Below are positions 37,701 through 49,700 of a stretch of DNA of 64,000 bases, in pieces (the stretch's first letter is position 1; each line of letters starts with the position of its first letter). The DNA is from Limnephilus marmoratus (lineage: Eukaryota > Arthropoda > Insecta > Trichoptera > Limnephilidae). The DNA lies in NCBI GenBank assembly GCA_917880885.1, contig OU862913.1, positions 43,805,460 through 43,869,459 on the forward strand, given 5' to 3'. The translations under genes and the position numbers were made by a program. Below the pieces are notes generated by a model, which saw only the letters and a program-made list of their open reading frames with translations, had not been told where the DNA came from and did not search any database.

Positions 37701-40700
37701 ATCACAGCAATTTTACTTTCTACATATTAATAATTATATAATGAACTGTCGTTGAAAATATTTCGATCGAATGCGTCAGTTAGTGTTGTAAGCTCCAATC
37801 CCATTGTGAGTTCTTCTCTTATTCTTGTCGCTCGGGTTACCTTAAATGATGAGTCAGTAGATTCAGTGCATAGATACCAATTCACTTGGGTAGCTTTTCT
37901 ATTCACATTGTGCCCCAGTCTATAATTTTATTTTCGCATCACCTCTTTCCATCGTTACGAAAATTCAGTTCATTATCATTGATTTCCTGCTACATTGTTA
38001 AATTATCAAAAATAAATGCAGAAAGGCACACAAATTTCACTAATTATTATACCTGCCGTAAGAGGATTAGAACATGCAACATGGTATTTTTCTGCATATA
38101 TTATCGCACAAAGGTCGAAATTGGAAATAATTTTAATAAACAACAAGATTGCCCTTCTACCTTGACTACGAGTCTGAGTACAATAAACATTGGCAAGTTA
38201 GTCCCACAGATTGGAAGATAAAAGAGACTAGAAGAAGAAGATAACCATCAGGAACACACAAATGAACACAACTATAAATGTATTTTGACACGTACGAGTA
38301 TATTAAGCACTGTGGAAAAACCAAAATCGTTAAAATACTTTACAGATCACAACATCGCCATGTGCACTAATTCTAGTTCAGACAGTTATTTTTCATTTCT
38401 TAATTATAAATTTGGCTTTCATCCTTTAAGGGTATTTATACCACTTAAAGTTCATATTTTTTCTAAAAATTAGTTACGTTTTTTTTAAATCACACTTGCC
38501 CTGAAGAAACAAAACGTATTCATTAAAAACACTAAAAAAGAACCAACAAACAACCTTTGATTTTAGAAGAGAGACTAACATAAACCGATATATGTATATA
38601 ATTAATATTATGAATTAGATGAAAGACGGCAAAATGGATTTTCAATAGTAGATTCACCGGCAGTTATTGCATTCAAATCTTTCTGCATATTTAATTTCCC
38701 TTTTTCTCTTTCACAGTCTTTTTCTCTTTCACCGTCTTTGAGTCTCAATAATATTGTTGCATTGATTAAAATCACAATGATGACTAAGGTTTAATTTATT
38801 TTTCAGATTGGCGCTTTAGAAGACAATGTTCAAATTGTCTGTTGTCCTCTGGTTATTGAAGGTACTGTACCCAGAAATGTATCATAACTCATTACAAATC
38901 CAGTAAGCTTTGCGATGGTTCGGTGATTTTGTAGCCTCCCCCATCACCACAAAACCGCCACTGAAAAAGTCATTGAGTCGTTGAGGTGGAATACCAACAG
39001 CTGCGGAGTGTTTGAAACTTTACCACTAGAAATTCTTGAAGATACCTCAAACCGTAGACGGCAAATATTAATCCTCAAATTTTCCACTGACGCACATTAT
39101 TTCTGGATTGTGGGTAGAATCTTCGTAGTTTTGTTGTTTAACTCTGGTGTGTCTGTATTTTTTGCAGGAAGTAACTGCACGCTAATAGATACAAATATGG
39201 CAGGAGTATGCATATCATTTGCCAACTGCCGGAGAGCGAAGAAGGCCGCCGGTAGAGGCGTTGTACCACAGGTACTGTTCTTTCCTTTTTGCGTATGTGT
39301 CATTAACAGCGCGTTTGACTTAAGGGATAAACATTAATTATGTAAGCAGTTTTTATTCTAATCTAGACCCCTCCCCTCTCCCTTGGTCAGATAATTTTGG
39401 GCCACTTCCTATATACTTTTCAAGTAACGTGAGATTTTGCTGAATCCCCCCACCCCCCCCCCCTTTTTGATCTCACGTAATTAATGTATGCCTCCTTACG
39501 TGTCCTCAACGTGACCTTCCTTTGCTTACAGAGATGTGACTTAACTGATAACGAATCGGAGTTGGTGTGCTGCGCGGAGACTGACTGTCCGCCGCTGCCG
39601 AAGGGACTTGTCGCTCAGTTACCAATTGGCTCCAAGGCTGCGGACTGTGAGTTACACAAAACCTGAGCTGAAATGTTATAAAATTGTTATGATGCATTTC
39701 TACGTACTCTGCGTAAAATACTCTTTTGAAAATCCTTTTTTTTACAGAAGATATGAAAAAATATCACGAATAAACCTAATAGACAGTTTAAAAATTAACA
39801 AATGTCGTATTTTCCCAAATTTCAAATTACCTAATATGATGTTATATCCACAAAATGTGAGATCTACTTGCAAAGTTATCTTCTGTAAACTAAAGGTTTT
39901 TAGAAACAGTATACAGTACATAGGGCGCGCGTATCGATTTATTCTCTCGAGACTTCAGACTGAATCATTCATCATTAAAAAAATGTATTTGTGTTTTTCT
40001 TTTATTGTAAGGGTAAAAAAATAACCTTTTTGATTTTAACAAACAAAATGTTAAATTTTCTCTGTTAGAAAAATCGTTTTTTTAATATTGAATTCCACAA
40101 TATTTAAGTTATAAATATCATAAAGGGGAAAATCCTATTTATAATTTCAACTGGACTGATAGAACAACTACCTGGCTATACACATCTACATTATATACTA
40201 GAAATTATCTTCCACTCTGTGATTTACTTAGTCCCATGAATAACCGTAGGCACTTGAAACTTTTATTAGTAATGTTTTGTTTCCTCTACAGACTGTATAG
40301 AGCTGGCAGAGAAGATTCACCCGTGCCAAGAAACACGCTCCGGTTGGACTCGGGGGGATACATTATGTCCTCTACTCACACCAGACTCCAATAAAGTATA
40401 TCACAAGACTCCTATAACAACTACAGCGGAGGCCTCATATTATGTAAGTTACAGACATAGGTAGCTTTATTTAAAACCAAAAACAATAATTTGTTTATCC
40501 AAATAATAATATTTTTTTAATTAATCCACGTATTTGGGGATGCAGTGTGGAGGGCCTTTTTAAGGAAAGGAAGAAGAGGAAGTTTGGGGAAAGAAAAAGA
40601 TATGAGGAGTGGGTCGGTTCTAGGGATCAGTGTATCCAAGAGTGACGGACGAATGAATCCTGTAGTCTCGCGGTGGTGCAAGAAGATGGATCGAGAGAGA

Positions 40701-43700
40701 CCAGCTGAAGAGGTCAGAAGATCTTCCCGATCAAACTTCACCCGGTGAACACGGACACCCCTGCTAAGTCTTCAAACATCGCTAACTACTTGGGGTGACT
40801 TATGGCGGAGGTGTTGGTTATCCAACACTTCGTCTCCCAACCAACTAACCAGCACGCCGCGCCGTTTCATGGCAGGAGTAGGAAGGATGATAGACCGCTA
40901 CAAAACTCGGTCTCAGCAACTTCTTGCTTCATTCACATTCATATATTATCTCATATCTATATACAATCTTGTGTTATTCTGACTCTTGACCCGACCCAAC
41001 TCTAGTAATTTTAATTAACTTCCGCGGCGTATATTCTCCTTACACTATTTTTTCGTTTATTCGCTCTACATGCCCAAACCATCCAAGGGTCCTTTCTCAA
41101 TCTTAAGAGATATAACGTACTTCCCTTGGACACTTTCAGTTTTTAAGCTCTTAAAAAAAATATTACTTTTGAAGAAAACATGTATTCAGATGTCGGGTTG
41201 AAAAAGTAATAAGTAGGTATATGAAGTTCTCTATGGGATGAACAAAAACTCACCATACAAAAAAGCGGAGAAAATGTGACAGAACAAGTAACACAAAATA
41301 TAAATAGCATTATGGAAGAAAAATTTAGAATATTAGAAGAAAAATATGATAAACTCCAAATAAAAGTAGAAAATCAAGAGAAACGTCTTTATTTCTTGGA
41401 AAAACAAGCAAGACAAAGAAATATTGTATTTTTCGGAATAGATGAGAAGGAGTCATCATACTTAAACTTGGAAAATACTTTGGTGGAATTTATTAAAAAA
41501 CACTTTGATTTAAACATTGAACGAAGAGACATACAAGAAATAAAAAGAATTGGAAAAAAAGGAGAAAGACCTAGACCAATTATTGTCACGTTTTCTAATC
41601 TAGGTTTGAAAATCGATATATTTAAACAAAAAATTACACTGAAAGACACAACATACTACATAAAAGAAGACTATCCGCGTTATGTATTAAATAAAAGAAA
41701 AGAATTACAAGAGCAAATAAAGATTGAGAGAGAAAAGGGAAACACTGCCATAATAAAATACGACAAACTTATAACACTAGACAGAATCGGGAACACAGCG
41801 AATAAGAGAAATCTCTCAACGTCCCCTGAAAGTATTCATATTCAAGAAAATAAAACAAAAAAGAATAAACAACAACAGTCTGACTCGAAAAGCAAGGTCA
41901 CAAGGTCAAATAGTGTCACCGAAGGAACTATAAAACCAAGCATGTTGAACTTCTTGACAAATGCAAATACAACGAATAAAAATGCATAGCAACTAACCCC
42001 CTCTCTTTACACCGATACCACAAATAAACAAACCTCAATAAAAAACACAAAAAATCTTCCAACCCGGCTGGTCACCGAGGAAGATTATGACCAAAACCCT
42101 CCAAAGATACAAAACTCAAACAAGAGCTCAACTTTAAAAACTTCAAAAAATCGCACAAATTTAAGCCGTCAATTAAATATTTTAACATACAACGTCAACA
42201 CCCTGTCATCACACGACCGAATATTAGAACTGGAAGAATGTTTAAGTAAAATTAACTATGATATTATGGGAATTTCGGAAGTTAGACGACAGGGAAACAA
42301 AATAGAAGAACACAACACCTTTATACTTTGCTATATTGGATCTACACCCGGTCAGTACGGGGTAGGATTCATAATAAACAAGTCATTGAAAAACAATATA
42401 GAGAGCTTTATAGGAACAACAGAACGCGTAGCAACTCTCAACATGAATATTGAAGGTATCAAGATATCAATAATACAAGTTTACGCACCCACAGAAAAAG
42501 CAAACGAACACGAAATTGACGAATTTTATAAGAGCATTGAAAAGGCCTTTGAAACAGCACATACACACATCATTCTAATGGGAGACTTCAATGCAAAAGT
42601 TGGAGTCCCCAGAGAAAATGAATACCTGGCTATGAAACAATACGGAAACGGCAAAAGAAACGATAGAGGTCAGAGACTTATTAACTTCGCACTAGAACAC
42701 GGGCTAACAATTATAAATACCTGTTTCAAGAAAAAACAAAACCGCAGATGGACTTGGCGATCACCAGGCGGTCAGTACAAGAACGAGATTGATTACATTC
42801 TTTCAAATCACCCAAAATTGTTCCAAAATATAGAAGTTTTGAACCTAAACTACGCATCAGACCACCGCCCTATCAGGTGTAAAATTAGGCTTGCCACGCA
42901 AAAGAAAAATAGGTCGAATTTCACAAATAATAAAACAAGTCAACTCAAAAACAAAGATGAAATAAGAAAATACAAAGAAAGCCTATCAAGCCTTCTTTTG
43001 GAGCCATCAAGTCAACCCGTCGGACAAGAGAACAAACCGGTGCAAACCTCTTATGACAAAATAAAAAAGGCCATCAAACAAAGTTTGATCCTTGCTAAAC
43101 CGAATACAGAAGAAAATAAAAAACATAAAATATTACAAGAACGCACGCTAATACTATTAAAAAGAAGACAAGAACTACAAAAAACTAAAAATAAAACACG
43201 CTCATTGAAAAACGAACTCTCGGCACTGTACAAACTGGTTAATAAATATATCAAGAGAGACTATGCAAAATATAGACAAGAAACAATAGAGAAACATCTC
43301 CAGCTTTATGGTAGCTCAAAGAGAGCATACAAAGAACTGAGAACAAACCGATCATGGATAGAAGGACTGAAAACCCTTAATAAAGACCTACACAATCGAA
43401 CGGATATTGTCAATACAGCAACTGAATTCTACAAGAAACTCTATAGAGACAAAGCACGAATAATCACTAACAAAACTGAAACAGAAACTGTAAACTGCCA
43501 CTCTATACAACCAATCCATGAAACCGAAGTAATAAACTCAATAAAGAAACTGAAATTCGAAAAAAGCCCTGGATCTGACAACATCACAAATGAATCACTA
43601 AAACATGCTTACCAAATTTTGGCAGAACCTTTAACTGAACTGTTTAATACTATACTTCTAAGTTCTGAAACGCCCGTAGAATGGTCTGAAGCAGATATCA

Positions 43701-46700
43701 TACTTATATATAAAAAGGGCGATCCAAAAAATATCAACAACTACAGACCAATTAGTCTGTTACCAAATATATACAAACTTTTCTCATCGATTATAAATAA
43801 TAGACTAAGCTCGATAATAGAGGCAAAACAACCTGTCGAACAGGCCGGCTTCAGAAAAGGGTACTCTACCATTGACCACATCCACACCATCGAGTTAATT
43901 ATAGAGAAATACCAAGAGTTCCAGAGACCTCTTTACATAACTTTTATTGATTATCAAAAAGCTTTTGATTCGGTCACACATACAAGTATATGGGAGAGTT
44001 TAAAAGAACAAGAGGTTCCAGATAAATACATAAACGTGATTAAAAGTATATACAATAACAACAAAGGAAGAATAAAACTTGAAACCTTAGGCCCCGCCTT
44101 CTATATAGAAAGAGGGGTAAGACAAGGGGACCCGCTCTCACCCACTATTTTTATAGCCATTCTAGAAAACATTATAAACAAGTTGGATTGGAGTAAGACA
44201 GGACTCTATATAAAAGGCGTCTACCTAAGTCATCTGAGGTTCGCCGATGACCTGATACTTCTGTCAGAGACAGCCAACGAGATGCAATCCATGATAGAAG
44301 CTCTACAACAAGCGAGTGCGAAAGTTGGATTAGAAATGAATCTATCAAAGACTAAGATAATGACTAATACACAAATAAGACCTATAACTATCAACGGTAA
44401 CCCTTTAGAATATGTAGAAAACTATATCTACCTGGGAAAAAGAATAAGTTTCGAGAAAAATAGTAACATAATAGAAATAGAGAGAAGGGTCCAACAAACC
44501 TGGAATAAGTATTGGAGCCTAAAAGAAATATTTAAAAGTAACTTACCAATAACTCTCAAAGCTAAAGTGATGAACTCATGTCTACTACCAAGCTTAACTT
44601 ATGGAAGCCAGACCTGGAAATTCACTAGACAAGCCAAGAATAGAATCAATAAATGTCAAAGAGGTTTAGAACGAAGCATGTTAAACATAAAGAAAATCGA
44701 CAAAATAAGACACACAAAGATAAGAGATATCACTAAAGTTACAAACGCTTTAACCTTTGCTCAAAAACTGAAATGGCATTGGGCTGGCCATGTAGCGAGA
44801 ATGTCTGACAGAAGATGGACCACACGAGTTACCCAGTGGAAAGGACCGTCGGGCAAGAGGGGGAAGGGGAGACCCTTAGCCCGCTGGGAAGACGATCTGA
44901 AAGGATCAACTGGCATAAACTGGTACTCCATAACACAAGACCGGCAAAAATGGGCATCTTTGGAGGAGGCCTTTACCCAAACCGGGGTTCCTGTTAACTC
45001 GTAAATATTTTTTAAAACATATACTTATATTACTAACATAATCTAAGCTAACTTACTAATATAAATCAAATTTGAGTTTATTGTAATATTATAACACCAA
45101 CTATTGTAAAACAAGTAATATATATACATATTGTAATTGTAAAACAATAGGCTTATTATTATTATTATTATTATTATTTATATGAAGTTCTCTACAAAAA
45201 ATATGATTATGTTGTGTTATTTCCCATTTTATTCTTTTAAAATAATATACAGTACTGTGCGAATTAATGTGAACACGTGATAATTAGCACAATTACACTT
45301 GTTCTTGCAGTTGTATGTAGCATATTGTAATAGCGGCCATTTTGTGTTCGTGTTCTATCATTCAGTGAGTTACGAGACACACCAAGCTACAATTGCGTTA
45401 AATTTTGTAATTTTTTAGAATTACAGTTTTTTTGCAGAGGTAAACTTAACTAAAGCTTTTTGTTTCTTATTTTTAAAGATGGATATCTAATATATAAAAT
45501 TCTCGTGTCACGGTGTTTGTTGCCATACTCCTCCGAAACGGCTGGACCAATTTTGATGAAATTTTGTGTGCTTATCTGGTAGGTCTGAGAATCGACCAAC
45601 ATCTATTTTTCATGCCCCTAAAAGTAAAGGGTGTTCCACTCCGAAGAAAATTATTTTCCCCATACATTTTGTATGGAACGAATTCTCCTATTTTGAAATA
45701 ACTGCAGCAATATTGTAAGGCGTATAATATTGAACTGTACGTGAATAAAGGGTGTTCCACTCCGAAGAAAATTATTTTGGAGAGGGAGAGGGAGAGGGAG
45801 AGGGAGAGGGAGAGGGAGAGGGAGAGGGAGAGGGAGAGGGAGAGGGAGAGGGAGAGGGAGAGGGAGAGGGAGAGGGAGAGGGAGAGGGAGAGGGAGAGGG
45901 AGAGGGAGAGGGAGAGGGAGAGGGAGAGGGAGAGGGAGAGGGAGAGGGAGAGGGAGAGGGAGAGGGAGAGGGAGAGGGAGAGGGAGAGGGAGAGGGAGAG
46001 GGAGAGGGAGAGGGAGAGGGAGAGGGAGAGGGAGAGGGAGAGGGAGAGGGAGAGGGAGAGGGAGAGGGAGAGGGAGAGGGAGAGGGAGAGGGAGAGGGAG
46101 AGGGAGAGGGAGAGGGAGAGGGAGAGGGAGAGGGAGAGGGAGAGGGAGAGGGAGAGGGAGAGGGAGAGGGAGAGGGAGAGGGAGAGGGAGAGGGAGAGGG
46201 AGAGGGAGAGGGAGAGGGAGAGGGAGAGGGAGAGGGAGAGGGAGAGGGAGAGGGAGAGGGAGAGGGAGAGGGAGAGGGAGAGGGAGAGGGAGAGGGAGAG
46301 GGAGAGGGAGAGGGAGAGGGAGAGGGAGAGGGAGAGGGAGAGGGAGAGGGAGAGGGAGAGGGAACCCGAGAGGGGAAAGGATACGCAGGGAGAAACAATT
46401 TAGATCAATTCAGTTAATAAGTTGACAACAGTTTTTGATTCTGAGGCGGTACGAAGTTCGTCGGGTCAGCTAGTTTCTCTATAAAAACGCACAATATAAT
46501 AATATAATAATATTTCAAAGACCAAAAAATAGGGTATTTTCACAGTTTTTTTTTTATTATTGAAAAAAATTAAGTAAAAAATTAGATAATAACGGAATTT
46601 TTGTTTTATTTTTACGACGACGAATAAATTTTCTATAACGTTTTAAAATACGCCTTTTTAAAATGCCGCCAAAACGATGTTTTCGCGCCCTTTGGTTGCC

Positions 46701-49700
46701 CAATGGCTCCTTGACGTCACCGCCGCCGAACATCTTGTGATCAGTTCGTAAATTGCAGTTGGTGTTACTTATTTACTTCCAGTTTGCTCGAATTAAATCG
46801 TTATGTTTATCCTATATCTTCTCACTTGCGAAACATATATACTTTGATACACATGTATACAAAAACTAAAAGAAGAACCCAAAATAAGATGTTTAAACGA
46901 CCCTTTCTAAAGCGATAAAAATGTCGACCGTATACAAATGTTGCGAGTTTGTTTAATATGTTTGACACAAGTGCCGAGGGGATCAATGACGCTAGTTCCT
47001 CGGAGCATCATCTATTAAAATACCGGTAGAACAAGGACACCATTCCCACCTGAAGGTTTTGCGCTAAACATTGCAATCCGTTTGTTAGAGAGCGAAATTT
47101 ATCGAACGGACCGTATTGTGAATCAAGGGTTTTTCTAGTATTTTGGGGCTCTAGACCAAAGGTGGCTGCCAAATTCAACAGGAAGACTTGTGATTTATAC
47201 AGGGTCAGCAGTTGTGTACTATCTGCTGTATCTGTGGGCCGTTTAGTACAATACCCCCAGCTTCTGAGAAGCTAACTCTTCGACGGAGCCGGCTTACTTT
47301 TTTCGGATTCGTAAATTAACATTACAATAAAAAAAAATAGTTATTGACCATTTATATTCATAATTTAAACGTGGAAACACCCATGTTTACAGTCGTAAGA
47401 TGGATATTTACACAATAATGACGGCCTCCGTGGTCGAGGGGTACGGCTCTCGACTTGCAATCCCGGCGTGAACAAGTATATTTGTATGTAAATAGTAATA
47501 TATGTTTAATATAGGTATATACATTTAAAAAAAAAAGAAAGACAAACATACCCGGGTTACGAATAACCCAACAATATTTGAAAATCTCCTACTACCACCA
47601 CAGAAAGCCGAAAATGTTGCTTGTGTTATGATGGAAGACCTAGCCAGCCTAGGAATCGAACACGCGACGCTTGGTGGAACCCAAACGCATTGCTAACTCA
47701 GCCACTGATAGGTCTTTGATAAGTTGTATTGCATTTAACAATTTATCTCTTTCACTGACCACCATTCCGAATTGAAATGTTCGTGAAATGGCTTTATCCG
47801 TGATTAGTGACCAGATCTGAAAAGCCAGGTACTTCCCCACCTTCCTCCTCCGCATCTCCTTTCCTCCCAACTACCTTCAACCTCACAACATACCCCAATT
47901 GGGGAAGCCCGGGAAGCCATAGTCTCACTGGCTCCAGATGGTTGGGTGCAGTTGGGACGTTTATTTCAATATTCATTTAAAATAAGGGAAATTTACTTGT
48001 AAAATGGTCAAAATTTTAAAGATCATCTTATGACTGGGAAGTTAGGTTACGAAATATCACTTGCTGTTTTGTTCAATATACTTTAAAAGGACCAGAATTA
48101 ACTCTATATTGGGTGTATGTTGTTAAAATATAATACAACGGATATAATATGAGAGTTTCTGCATACAAAATGTTTTTATTACAGTATCTTCTTAAAACCC
48201 CGAAATTCAGGCTTAGAAAATTACTGTTCTCATTCTCATTGTAGCGTCTATTTTAGGCAAGTTGTCGGATTAAGCCCTTAAAAAACCGCGTTCAGTCATT
48301 ACAGCTGAACAATATTATATAAAACTATAGGAACATAACACGGGCATCTTAAAAATGAAAAAAAAATCCGTCAATAACCGCCAACAAGTCGAGAATGTTT
48401 AAACTTTTGATAGTAACGCGGTGATAAACTTCTGAACGTTGACGGGCGTGACGTAATGATTCGCTCAACCAATCGTGGGCCGTTTGCCGTTATAGGCCGT
48501 AAGGCCTATTTTGAAATCAATAATTATGAATGAAAATATTAAAATTAAACTTTTTTAATGCGATAATCATAATCAGAAAAATAATCTTTAAATCATCCAC
48601 ATATTTTTAGCGGTATCCCTAGTTTGTGAAAATACCCTATTACATACATTGAATAGCCAGGTAACTTTCCGGATCCTAATCCAATTGAAAATCGGTGGGC
48701 TATAGTTAAAGCAAGACAAGCACAACAAAAACAAAGCTGACTGAGGCAGTAATTTATAGACACGCAAATATCCGAAAATTGTAAAAAAATAAATTATTCT
48801 ATGCCAAACCGTGTACAAGAAGTTACAAAAGTTAAGGTAGGACACACTTCATATTAAAAAAAATAATTGTAATTGTTTCTGTATTTTTTTCTTCAATAAA
48901 GAATATATATTATTTTTTTTTAATTCTACACTTGTGTTCACATTAATTCGGACAGTACTGTATATATATTACTATAATTTGGGTGGTGGGTGGGTAACGC
49001 CACCCCTGGAACCATTTATTGATAAGCAAAACCCCTGGCAAAAGTCACCCTAAGTGGTTCGCTACGTTTGGTGACTCAGGGGTGTCCAGTGTCCAGGTTC
49101 GAGGGGTGAGGTTTGTCTAGGTCTTAACGGCGGATGCTTTTGCCCATCTACTGCGTGGCGGGCCGGATCGGGAGAGACTAGTTGAAGGTGACCTTGTGAC
49201 TTCTCCAACCGGACTCTCTCGACCCATCGCCACGCACCACAATGGGAAGAATGGATTCACACATTTATCACTCCTGAACATATTGACACCCAGATTCCTA
49301 CCCATCCCTCATCCCAGAGTTTTCTCTCCATCCTTTCCCTAAAAAGACATCGGCTTGAAGAAAAATTTTTCCTTGAGGTCGCCTGTGTGGAGATGGAGTA
49401 TGTTTTTTTTAATATGGATTTATATTTTATTTGCGACATGTTCCGAAGTGAAAGATTCTCAGTATTGCCCTGGTGAGTAAGACCACCACTCAGAATTGAT
49501 AGGTTGCTTGAAATCGGTTTAGCCGCGTTTTGTGACTAGATCTGAATAGCCAGTACTTTCTGGTCACCCATCTCCTTCCCCTCCCCACTACCTTCAGCCA
49601 AACATTTACCCCAATTTATGATGCAATAGTCTCACGGTCTCCAGATGATTGGGTGCAGTTTGGACTCTTGTGCGGTATTCATATAAGAAAAGGAGATGAA

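Larger units (their letters stand above)
41218..45194 (+). mobile_element. Complete-looking LINE (RTE-like) with 16-bp target-site duplication
   Basis: The identical 16-mer tatatgaagttctcta at 41218-41233 and 45179-45194 brackets an element of 3,945 bp that ends in a (TTA)n tract, a typical LINE 3' end. Inside are ORF1 and ORF2 (APE endonuclease plus reverse transcriptase) without frameshifts. The insertion lies in the 9.3-kb intron between SPH exons 15 and 16, same strand. A perfect duplication and open frames indicate a recent insertion. The ORF2 style resembles insect endonuclease-reverse transcriptases usually filed under RTE; the clade is not proven. The 5' end could be slightly truncated: only 78 nt precede the first ATG. 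Confidence 0.9.
46530..48639. mobile_element. TIR element nested in the Tc1-like element
   Basis: TAGGGTATTTTCACA at 46530-46544 and its exact complement at 48625-48639. No transposase recognised. Contains a SINE B split by another tRNA-like SINE (47418-47970). The remaining sequence shows no coding signal. Confidence 0.55.
45250..48960. mobile_element. Tc1/mariner-like element, inactive, with nested insertions
   Basis: Terminal inverted repeats CAGTACTGTGCGAATTAATG at 45250 and its near-complement at 48941-48960 are flanked by TA on both sides. A transposase C-terminus remnant lies at 48654-48856. The interior is interrupted by a Helitron-like element (45486-46473) and a TIR element (46530-48639) that itself carries SINEs. 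Confidence 0.75.

Noticed and set aside
41276..41311. Start of LINE ORF1 at GTG 41276
   Set aside because: Eukaryotic translation is expected at ATG; the first in-frame ATG is 41312.
45741..46417. Three 208-221-codon open frames of Arg-Glu, Glu-Gly or Pro-Ser repeats
   Set aside because: They are translations of the (GGAGAG)n array; no start context, splice signals or domain.
47530..47560. Possible additional SPH exon in the 9.3-kb intron
   Set aside because: I looked for an IVGG-like start with phase 0/0 splice sites between 40444 and 49783 and found none; only transposon sequence.
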